Assembly (NCBI GenBank): GCA_015179125.1
Contig: WHVA01000573.1
Coordinates: 1-64,000, forward strand
DNA: 64,000 bases
Direction: 5' to 3'
Origin: Gautieria morchelliformis
Taxonomy: Eukaryota > Basidiomycota > Agaricomycetes > Gomphales > Gomphaceae
Shown here: in pieces, positions 10,501-19,439 of the stretch
How the letters are laid out: every line of letters starts with the position of its first letter
Position numbering within the stretch: position 1 is the first letter of the stretch
The notes under the pieces: generated by a model
What the model saw: only the letters and a program-made list of their open reading frames with translations
What the model was told of the DNA's origin: nothing
The model's database searches: none
Made by a program: the position numbers and the translations under genes

Positions 10501-12966
10501 GGCATGGCCTTTTGTCCCCAGAGAAGCTGGGCGAGTACGCCGATGCCCTTTACGATTTCGGAGCACCCTGTCGCAGTGTCTTCGGCTTCATCGATTGCAT
10601 GATCTGGCAGACGTGCCGGCCAGGGATATATCAGGAGCTTGCCTACACCGGTTACAAGAAATGTCATGGCATGAAGTTTCAGGGGGTTGTCGTCCCCAAC
10701 GGGTTGATTGCCCATCTAGCTGGCCCATACAGGGCCCCACAGAACGATGCTGGAGTCCTGAAGGAAAGCTCACTGCTCCAGCATCTCGAGCGGTATGCGA
10801 TTCAGCCTGGGTCACGGGAAGGGGATGCACCCAGGGATTGTTATTTCCAGGTGTACAGTGATTCAGCTTATGGGGTGAGCCCCTTTATCGTGAGTCCCTA
10901 TTCCACCGTGAATGCGCTTACCCCAGAACAATGCGCATGGAACACGGCAATGGGTGGGGTACGGATATCCGTGGAGCACAGCTTCGGCCTCATTTTCAAG
11001 ATTGTCCGTTCCTCCATGCCTTTTGGAAGCACAAGGTATGGGGGAATGCATGTGGCAGCATGTACCACGTTGGTGTTCTCCTCACAAACGCGCATTCGTG
11101 CTTGGAGCCGAATCAGACTTCTCTTCGTTATTCATGTCCTCCCCCTTTCCTCCACAATACTTCCATGAATAGTCATGTTCTCTAGCAGTTTATGCATGTA
11201 TGCCACCCCTGTCCCTGTTTGTAGAGCCAACAAACAATTTTTAGGTCTTTTTTTTTTTTTTTTTAAGAAAACCTTTTTTTTGTCAAGAAAAAATTATTTT
11301 GTCAAATTTGTCAAGAAAACAAATTTTTGGGCCAAGAAAACAATACTTTGCAAGTGAGACATCTCAAACTAATTAAGGAGCCCCTGCCACAAGATATCCA
11401 GGAGCGCTGTGCTTGTCCTCTCCTGCTGGTCATTCGCACGACGTATCTCCTCAAGGAGAGCCTGGCGTGCCTTCCTCTCCTCCTCAAGTTGCGCCTCACG
11501 CATCTTGCGTGCCTCTGCACGTGCTTCCTCCAGGAGCTCGACCAGTTGTGTAGTTTCAGTCCTCCGCCTCCCTCCCACACAGGAACGTTTCCGTCCGAAG
11601 CTCTCACGCGTATCTGTCCCAGATATGCTCGCCAATTGACTCCCATCATTCTCCTTCTCAGAAATCCCAACCGATGGAGATGGGGAGCATCCTCGCTTCT
11701 GCCTATGTCGCTGGCATCTCACCATGGCGTCTCGCATAGTCTCTCCCACATCCTTCACCGTGTTCTGAGCCTATTGATTAGATAGTAGTAGCCAATAAAT
11801 ATCATGAACAAAGCCCTTCACTCACCTGTTTTTCGCGCTCCTTCTCCTCCTCCCTGGTCCCTTTCGCCTCCAACTTGAGATGCTGCACGGCATCCAGCTT
11901 CCCTGAGAGCTAGGCGAACAGGGCTGGATCGCACTCCCACTCTTTACCAAGAGCAGACCAGGGAGTCTTCTTTTTTCCCCCCTACTCTCTTCTAGTCAGC
12001 GCGCAAACATAAAATAATTACGCTAGGACGCACCTCCACCCAAGCGAGCAGGGATGCCACCTTGTTCTTGAGTGTGTCTGGCTCACGGTTCAGGCAAGAC
12101 CCACTCTCTTGCACGCGCCTGGCCACTTCTTTCCAATGTTCACCCAGCTTTGCCCGTGGTGCCATGTACGGGTTGACCTCGATCACAGCATGGAGGAGTT
12201 GGTCGAGGTCACGCAAAGAAAAGGCTTCACACGCATTGCATGAAGATATGGGTTGTGACCCTAGCACACCTGATGCATCCAACCTGGTGTTCGATGACTC
12301 GTCAGGTGTGCGAGGGGGTGCAGTGACCGAGGTAACCAGGGAGAGGGCAACAGCCGGTGGATGGGGCGCATTAGTAGAGTTAGAGAAAAGGGCGGGACTG
12401 AGCCTTTCCTCAATCCCACCTGCTTGTGATGCAATCGGAGTGCTAGGGGTGTTATAAAAGACAGCGGGCGGGATTGGCTGCATACTCACATGCGATGCAG
12501 TGGTGGGCTGGAATGGACTGACGCGTGGGTGTGGGCTGGAGTGGATGCGACATTGCTAATATTTTCTCACGCACCTGTAGGATAGGATTAGCAATTCGGC
12601 GTACTCCGCAACTAATGTATATTACAAACTAATATTGTCTAACATACCACACATATATTTACTAATTTCTCTTGCAGGGTTTCTCATAAAAGAGGACTTT
12701 CTATTATTTGATCCTCAAGTGTGGAGGTGCGTAATCTGCCTGGTTAAGAATCTAACATATTAATAAGCTCTGAGAGGATTAGTACTGCAGATGGTGTGGA
12801 GACTACAGCCGTCTCTTTGAGTGCTACCGATGCAATCGAGCAGTTTATTTCCGAGCATGTCTGCAATCCCATTTGTTTGGCATTGCAACTGGGTCCGGCT
12901 TCCAGCTTATCTACTACGGCATTAGCACCCACCAAACGAACAGGCCCCCTGCAACATGGCTTCTGA
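7593..12966 (+). CDS. Alpha-type protein kinase with N-terminal zinc ribbons (multi-exon)
   Basis: Atypical MHCK/EF2-kinase-family Ser/Thr kinase of a type common in Agaricomycetes. Exons by eye: 7593-7712, 7771-7852, 7917-8170, 8221-8372, 8432 to about 8770, an uncertain part 8770-9260, about 9261-9406, 9462-9737, 12678-12726, 12768-12966; phases agree at every junction I could check. The N-terminus has two CxxC-type zinc ribbons (MKCNTCGSVF...CCRC and CEGCGVVYALLQGLLCGLC). The middle is Ser-rich linker. The C-terminal kinase half shows YTFLATPLLP, DAFAHHVVVD and LVCNLQG, then after a 2.94-kb intron FLLFDPQVW, and finally EHVCNPICLALQL, the zinc-binding C-terminal signature. An in-frame TGA near 8827 and the unresolved 8770-9260 region mean it may be a recent pseudogene or have a missed intron. 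The glycine-rich loop was not identified. Confidence 0.72.
9973..11185 (+). pseudogene. DDE (DDE_Tnp_4) transposase, PIF/Harbinger-like
   Basis: Exon 1 ends at 10199 (LTLEYLRQMSEAECIWRFR), the intron is 10200-10252, and exon 2 continues FTVGVLQLLADLLQLP in phase. The catalytic core is recognisable: first Asp in VFGFIDCMIW, second in APQNDAGVLKES, Glu in VRISVEHSFG, with SDSAYG replacing the usual GDPAYG. It has at least two lesions. A TGA at 10476-10478 stands where the family usually has Trp (AR-W-FLLDWD). A frameshift near 11005 moves the C-terminus (HKVWGNACGSMYHVGVLL) to another frame, which ends at 11185. Reading the TGA region as an intron puts the rest out of frame. The start is uncertain; 9973 is the earliest codon in frame without a stop. 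Confidence 0.82.
11369..12489 (-). pseudogene. Myb/SANT-like DNA-binding protein of the transposon
   Basis: Accessory gene convergent with the transposase. Three exons: 12489 to about 12030 (FSLRDLDQLLHAVIEVNPYM, then HWKEVARRV and LKNKVASLLAWVE), about 11970-11828 (TPWSALGKEWECDPALFA, LSGKLDAVQHL) and about 11772-11369, ending in a coiled coil (ELLEEARAEARKMREAQLEE). The first part resembles the trihelix/SANT fold used by Harbinger partner proteins to bind terminal repeats and carry the transposase to the nucleus. A TAG (plus strand 11910-11912) interrupts the second exon between Ala and Leu, so the gene looks disabled, matching the damaged transposase. Exon borders are by eye. Confidence 0.65.
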
Positions 12967-14193
12967 CTAGTACACATATTGTAGTATTCTGGAGTCTCCA
13001 TTACTTGTATTTTCCTTTTAATGAGTGGTGATCATAGGCAGCAAACCGAAATAAATATATATATATAGATATATATGTGTAATGCCGGCATGATACCAAA
13101 TTTTATACCATATCAAGCTGGATACAAGAGTATTAACATTTCTTGAAATACTAACCAAGCGTTGTCCATGGTCAGTATCGTATTCAGAGAGAGAAATACT
13201 ATGTTTGCCCAAGCCACATACTTCACATCTACAAAACAAATGAGATCCTCACCACCGAGCTCCTGCTTTAGCTTTCTCACCAGTCCAACATCAACACTTT
13301 GAAGGCAATTCATACCACCACAAGGCAGTAGAACTCGACCAATCTATGGTGATTCTAATATGATGTAGTGATTGTTATATTATGGAGGGGAAATGTCAAG
13401 CTCCATCCTAGTGCATTCCACTCATACTTGCGCATAGGCAAGTTACCCACCCGAGATCTATTACATGCGCATGCGTTATCACATGCACGCGCATCTAGCT
13501 GGCCCCTTTAACCCTGAGCTTGGTTCCAGGGCTGCTCAAGGCACAGATCCGAGATGGAGCACGGGAGGCGCTCCATCGTTCCTGAAAATATGTAGTTGCT
13601 CTACAATAGTATAGAAAGCTCCACAGTTTAAGGCACTCATGCCTGATGGACAGATAGCTACATACTCCAGCACCGGTGCATATATCATGCACCTGCGGCA
13701 TCTGTTCGCTCCACAAGCGTCTTTCATACCTACCCTAGTATAGCTTTGTTCCAAAGTACTTAAGTAGCTAGGAAACATGTATAGAATCTCAGGCAGTAAG
13801 AAACTCCAAATGTGCTGTTGTAGCTGGCTGTTTTGAAGCCACAGTTCTTATCATTTTGGCCCCAGACTCGCTTCAGCCCTTAACTGGTGCTTGAAGTTAT
13901 TTCTCCGTAGTTCCCTTTACCCCCCATCGTATACGTATGCAGCAGATCCCACACCATGGTTTACAACGGTGATGATTTACAAGTAAGGTTAAGCTGGGGA
14001 ATCCCAGAGGGTTCCCACACAAGAACTATACAGTGGGTCTGTGAGGACCCACTGGCACTATCTAAGCAACCGAGTATTATCTATTCCCTGGCAGCAATAC
14101 AGGTGAATATGCATATTTACACTGAAGGATGAAGGATCCTCAATAGCATGCTCAACACCAAGCATGCCAACACATGGAACCTGGCACTGCAGG
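12967..14193. other. Intergenic, no gene recognised
   Basis: Ordinary sequence with a TA-rich microsatellite around 13050-13080. A 66-residue minus-strand frame at 13113-13313 (LVRKLKQELGGEDLICFVDV) is mildly protein-like but lacks homology I can name or a convincing continuation. Confidence 0.4.
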
Positions 14194-14528
14194 CATATAA
14201 AAGTTTTCTTGTCTGAAAAACTGTTCAAAAAACTGTAAAGATATTCCAAATATTTTTCGTGCTTTTTATGTAAAAAAAACTATGATAAAATTTTGTGTTT
14301 TTATTAGAATTTGTTGAGCAAGAAAATTGTAAAAAAGTTCAAAGTTTTTTTCAGGGTTTTTTATGGGTTTCTTTGTGTTTTCACAAAGAAACTTATAAAA
14401 AGACATAAAAAAACGCTGCAAAAATTAAAAAAATTTACAATTTTCTTGTTCAACAAATTCTACTAAAAAAAATTGGAATATCTTGACAGTTTTTTGAACA
14501 GTTTTTCAGACCAGAAAATTTTTATATG
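14194..14528. repeat. Foldback (palindromic) element, 335 bp
   Basis: The left end CATATAAAAGTTTTCTTG and the reverse complement of the right end match with few differences, and the pairing continues across nearly the whole element to a central perfect hairpin: GTTTCTTTGTG (14367-14377), loop TTTT, CACAAAGAAAC (14382-14392). The sequence is very AT-rich and non-coding. It is a foldback/MITE-like element; no clear target duplication is visible. Confidence 0.85.
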
Positions 14529-14540
14529 TCTCCAGTGTGG

Positions 14541-15012
14541 GGAGACAACTCCAGGCCCTACAACACAAAATTGCACTTGCTTTAAGTATAACAAAAATAA
14601 ATAATTAAATAAGTATCATAACTTAGATGAATTAACGAAAATAAACAATTAAATTTGTATGATAACTGAGTACTGAAATAACAATTAAATCTAAATAATT
14701 ATATATTTTTGTAAAAGAGAATTTAAAAATCAAAAATTTATCTTTGAAAATGGGTGATTACTAATTTAAATTAGAATCTGCTTTAATTATTTTAATGATT
14801 ATTTAGGGCATTAATTCACCCTTTATATTTCTAGTCTGAACAAAATACAGAATTAATGTTTTAAACTTAACGGTTTTACTATTAATAGACCTGGGGAGAC
14901 AACTCCAGGCCCTACAAAACAAATTCGCAACTGCAAAGCAAGTGTGAACAGCAGCCCCACAACCCATAGCGGGGCCATCATCCTGCACAAGGGCCCCTTT
15001 GCCATAATGCAC
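14541..15012 (+). repeat. Duplicated repeat fragment flanking AT-rich DNA
   Basis: GGGGAGACAACTCCAGGCCC occurs at about 14541 and again at about 14893, each followed by CTACAA-ACAAA-TTGCA-TTGC. Between the copies lie about 300 bases of very AT-rich DNA (14584-14885) with no feature. The second copy continues to 15012 and matches, inverted, 57377-57500. In one frame it reads LQALQNKFATAKQ, a heptad-like segment seen also at 57.4 kb. Confidence 0.7.
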
Positions 15013-15557
15013 AGCACTGGGGCTGGTGGCCCACCACCACCTCCCAGCCAGTGCTGGGCCTCATAGCCCAGATGGCCAGCCCACCCAGCCCATCGTTCAT
15101 GAGCCCAAGTGAGCCACTGGCATTGATTGATGATGTGCCTGATGGCTTTTACTCAGATGACTCAGATCTGAGAAACTACAATACAGGTCACACCCAGCAC
15201 ATCTCCAAGAAAAGACATGCCCGTGGTCATGATGTGCTCATGACTTAAGACCCCATCAGTGACATATGCAAACACGTCACCAGCAAGTACATTGCCAGGC
15301 ACCAAGCCATATGGTTGACAACCCAGCATTGGCACAGGCACTTGACACCGTCCAGGCAGAATACATTGCAGACGAGCAGGAGAGGCAGGATGAATGATCC
15401 TTCCACCAGCACCATCAATGTCCTTGCCCCCGTTGGCAATGACAGTTCCCAACCCTCTCACAGGGGAAGGGGAGCTTAGCCCTCTCTGGGACCTGCTGTT
15501 CTCTGTGATGGGCCACCTGCCACATCCCATGGGCAAAAGAACCCAGGAATGCACTGA
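15013..15557 (+). other. Probable continuation of the dispersed repeat; no intact gene
   Basis: GC-rich DNA with short open frames only (e.g. 15051-15248, SPPSPSFMSPSEPLALIDDV). Proline/serine-rich and acidic composition in the frame that continues from the repeat suggests remnants of an element protein, but there are many stops and no recognisable domain. Confidence 0.35.
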
Positions 15558-16488
15558 GTCGTTCGACATCTGAGCCAGGCCGCCATTCAAGCCACTTGAA
15601 AAGAACGAGCCATACCCAGACAATACATGCTAAACGCTCTACACAGACAGATACAGGGAGTCGTAGAGCAACAAACAGGAGCCGAAATACTTCTGAGATG
15701 GGTGCCAGGGCATGAAGGGGTGGAAGGGAGCGAGAGAGCCGACGAGGAGGCGAAAAGAGCAGCAGAAGGACAAAATAGCGGCGTGCGGTACATACCAATC
15801 GAGTATCGGGGGAAACTACCAGAGGTCCAAAGGCACAATGCGAAGCTAAAGTGGGAAGCGAGGGAAAAATTTGCTAAGTCCCCCAGAGCAGTTTATGCGC
15901 ACGAGATTGACCCCACGATGCCGTCGGCAGCATTCTCAAAGATCACAGGAAATATGCCGCGCAAACAAGCGAGCCTGCTGGTACAACTGAGAACAGGGCA
16001 TATCGCGCTGAACAAACACTTGCACAAGATAGGGAAGGCAGCATGGCCCCTATGCTCAGTGTGCAAGAGCGCTCCAGAGACGGTACACCACTTCTTGTTC
16101 CGCTGCCCAGCCTACAAAGAGCAGAGAGGGAGGCTGGAGAGAAAACTAAAGAGAGGAGCCAAGTCGGTCAAGACATTATTGGGAGGACACAAGGTGATGG
16201 AACATTTATTCAGGTACATACACGATACCAAGCGATTCGAAGGGCAATACGGAGACATCTCGACACAGCCAGGGAAAGCGAGAACAGGCGAAAGACAGGA
16301 AAACAGAGACACTAGGCACGAGACGCAAACCATACACCCCACCCACATAGGCACGGACACACTTGGGGCTACACCCAAAGAGTTCAAGCAGAGAAAGAGG
16401 TCGAAAGGAGGGAAGGAACGGTCACAAGAAGGAACTTGTATATTTCGTCTTACATAGGGTACGGCCCCAAAAGATGTTAAATTGGATG

Positions 16489-16518
<30 letters not shown>
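15558..16518 (+). mobile_element. 5'-truncated LINE (Tad-like) with poly-A tail
   Basis: Non-LTR retrotransposon 3' end. From about 15570 it encodes the C-terminal RNase H domain (SQAAIQA; LRWVPGHEGVEGSERADEEA) and then the terminal zinc knuckle CSVCKSAPETVHHFLFRC (C-x2-C-x8-H-x4-C) usual in fungal Tad-clade ORF2. The main open part is 15627-16457; an in-frame TGA lies upstream at about 15600. Endonuclease and reverse transcriptase are absent, as expected for 5' truncation during target-primed reverse transcription. The tail is about 28 A (16491-16518). Immediately after the poly-A the sequence becomes Helitron leader homologous to 4984. Confidence 0.87.
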
Positions 16519-16521
<3 letters not shown>

Positions 16522-16540
16522 TCCTGATCTCAGTCCCAGA

Positions 16541-19383
16541 GTGCAGGTGGCAGCCCTCCTTGCTCAGAGAGCAGCTCTCCCTCGGTTACAGCCTGTGAGA
16601 AGAAATCAGCCAGACCCTGTACAGCTAGCACCTGTAGTAGGTTCTGCATTTATTGCAGACTTGCATGCTCAGGCGGATCAGCAGGCTGCTATATTGCAGC
16701 AATTGGATAGACGTAGACGGGGGGCTAATCCTCCTGTTGTGGGTTCTGCAGGAGTGGCAGCATTGCAGGCCCAGGCTAATGCAATCAGGCAAGAGGAAGA
16801 TGCAATCCTCAGACCTCCATTGGTACCACCTCCCAATCATCAGCCACTCCCTGCACCTCCTCGGCCACTCCCTGCACCTCCTCAGCCACTCCCTGCACCT
16901 CAGCTGCCTCCTCCACTCCCCATACCTCGGCAGCGTCCTCAGCAACCTCAGCACGGTGCTCAGTGACCTCCTCCTATTCCACTAGGTCGCTCTCAAATAA
17001 TTGAGGCAGATGTGCAGCCTCATGATCTGGGTCCCATGGAAGTGGCCTGTCCTAAATGTAGAGCATTGCACTGGTTTGCAGAGCGTCTGCAAAGCTCTAC
17101 AAATGCGGAGGACCGTTTTGGTGATTGCTGTATAAAAGGAAAGGTGCAGCTTCCAAAGCTGCCAGTGCCCCCTCAGCCTTTGAGATGGCTCTTAGAAGGC
17201 CAAGACCCTGAGGCAAAAGAGTTTCGCCAGAATATCAGGCAGTATAATGCTGCGTTTGCATTCACTTCCTTGGGGGCCAACTTTGATAAAGATTTGCTTC
17301 GGGCAGGTCATGGTCCATATGTCCTCAAGCTACAGGGTGAACTGTATCATCTTCATGGCTCTCTCCTCCCAGATCATGAACCGGATACAACATATGCCCA
17401 GCTTTACATATATGATCCAGCATTGGCTTTGGCAAAGAGGAAGATGTGTAACCCAGGTCTGTCTCCAACTGTCATGGGAGACTTGCAGGAAATGCACCTG
17501 GTCTGCAATCCTCATGTCGCCATATATAAACAAGCAGCTGAGAGGCTCAGAGATCAGGGACAGAATGGTGAGATCCAGGCGAGGCTCACATACAGGGAAC
17601 ACAGGGATCCTAGGAGGTATAATATCCCTACTGCAGATGAGATTGCAGTAGTTCTTCCTGGAGATGGCATTGACCCTGAACCTAGGGATATTATTGTCCA
17701 GCTCAAAGGTGGACCTTTCGAAAGGGTATCTGATATGAATCCAAACTATGCCTCTCTTCACTATGTCTTGCTCTTTCCCAGAGCAGAGTTGGGATGGAAA
17801 CCAAGTATTCCTTATCATGACCCAGAGGGTGCTTGGGAGGCCAACCCAAACAGACGGGGCAGGTCACCCAAATTCAGTACCATTCATTTTGTCTCTTCCA
17901 GAGGAGAGATGAACCTACAACACTCCTGCGTGCTGGCAAGTTATTGCAGCAGTATTTAGACTGTTGGGCCACTGCAGAGCAAAGCAGGCTGAGGTGGATC
18001 AGGACAAATAAACACACTCTGCGTGCTGAGGTGTATAACCAGATGGTGGATGCGTTTAATCGCAATGACAATGACAGAGATGCAAACAGCTTGGGCACAA
18101 AATCCATTCTGCCTGCCACATTTCAAGGAGGGACACGGGACATGCAGCAAAACCTGCAGAACTCTCTGGCCATTTCAAGGAAGTTTGGTGTAGCCAATCT
18201 CTTTATTACAATGACTGCCAATCCCAACTGGCAGGAGATATTGGATGCATTGTTACCTGGACAATCACCTCAGGACAGACCTGACTTGGTGTCACGGGTG
18301 TTCCATCTCAAAAAGAAATACCTCATTGACTTGATCATCAAGGAAAAGATTTTTGGGGAAACTGTCGCTCGCGTCCACACCATTGAATTCCAGAAAAGGG
18401 GACTCCCACACATGCATATTCTTATCTGGTTTGCAAGAGATTCCAAGATCAGGCATCCACATGAGGTGGATTCTATGATTTCAGCAGAGTTCCCTGATCA
18501 AGAGACACATCCCATCCTCTACCGCTTGGTCTGTGACCTGATGACACATGGTCCCTGTGGAGAAATGAATCGAGACGCACCCTGCATGGCAAATGGCAAG
18601 TGCAACAAAAACTTCCCAAAGCCCTTCTGTGAGGAAACCAGTCTGAATGAGGATGGATATCCAAAATATTGTCATCGCAATGATGGAAGGCAGCACAATG
18701 TCAGGGGCAACACGCTGGACAACAGATGGGTTGTTCCATACTCTGCTCTGCTCTTGCTCAAACTCCTGTGTCACATCAACGCTGAACTCACCATCAATGT
18801 GAGGTGTACCAAGTATATCCACAAGTATCTCTACAAGGGCCATGATCGGACCATGATGGAGTTGGGTCTCAGCAAGGATGAAATTAAGCAGTACCTGGAT
18901 GCTCGCTATGTCAGTGCTCATGAGGCCTGTTGGAGGTTGCTGGAGCGGGAAATCCACACCCAGGTGCCTGCAGTCATGGCACTGCAAGTACATGAAAAGG
19001 ACCACCACACAATCATCTTTGATCCCAATGAGCCTGTGGGCAACATCCTCATTAGGGCTGAGGCGAAAAAGACACCACTCATGGCTTACTTTGAGGCCAA
19101 TGATATGTACCCTGAAGCACGTGATCTGCTCTATGTGGATTTTCCTGAGCATTGTACCTGGCACTCACAGGAAAAGGTATGGACACCACGCCAAGGAGGT
19201 TATAGCAACGGTCGCCTTCACTTTGCAAGCCCTAAATCAGGAGAGAGATTTTTTGTGCACACTCTCCTCACAGTGGTCAAGGGGGATCCTTTGAGGAGCT
19301 TAGGTCAGTGGATGGCATACAATATGCTACTTACAAGGAGGTCTGTCATGCAAGGGGACTTCTGGATGATGATCAGGAGCTGA
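16541..19383 (+). pseudogene. Helitron-2 leader, N-terminal domain and Rep, frame-broken
   Basis: Three overlapping frames together cover the Rep half. 16541-16966 is the proline-rich leader (VVGSAGVAALQAQANAIRQ). 17012-17959 has a cysteine pair (VACPKCRALHWFAERLQ) and the N-terminal region. 17833-19383 (516 residues) is the Rep domain: HUH motif GLPHMHILIWF (about 18400-18432), CNKNFPKPFCEET, and the two-tyrosine motif EIKQYLDARYVSAHEACW (about 18879-18932). The Rep stretch is less damaged than in Helitron-1. A stop at 16964 separates leader and N-terminal domain, a shift near 17850-17900 precedes Rep, and Rep ends with a shift after 19290. Confidence 0.87.
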
Positions 19384-19439
19384 GGTTGTGTCTCCAGGAA
19401 GCCAGTGCCATGAAAACAGGTGCTCAGCTCAGACATCTC

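Larger units (their letters stand above)
9738..12677. mobile_element. PIF/Harbinger-like DNA transposon filling a kinase intron
   Basis: The kinase exon ends CTTCAAG at 9737 with donor GTATAT. The next kinase exon begins at 12678 after ACTAATTTCTCTTGCAG. Between them lie a DDE_Tnp_4-type transposase gene (plus strand) and, tail to tail, a Myb/SANT-like gene (minus strand), the two-gene layout of PIF/Harbinger elements. The element itself probably spans about 9800-12600; terminal inverted repeats and a target duplication could not be fixed by eye. A direct repeat GTACAATAATAT occurs twice at 9784-9817 near the left edge. Confidence 0.75.

Noticed and set aside
10475-10520. Possible intron hiding the TGA in the transposase
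   Set aside because: GTGAGG...CCCCAG could splice, but the following frame would be wrong and the deleted residues (FLLDWDRHGLLS) are conserved in the family, so it is a nonsense codon.
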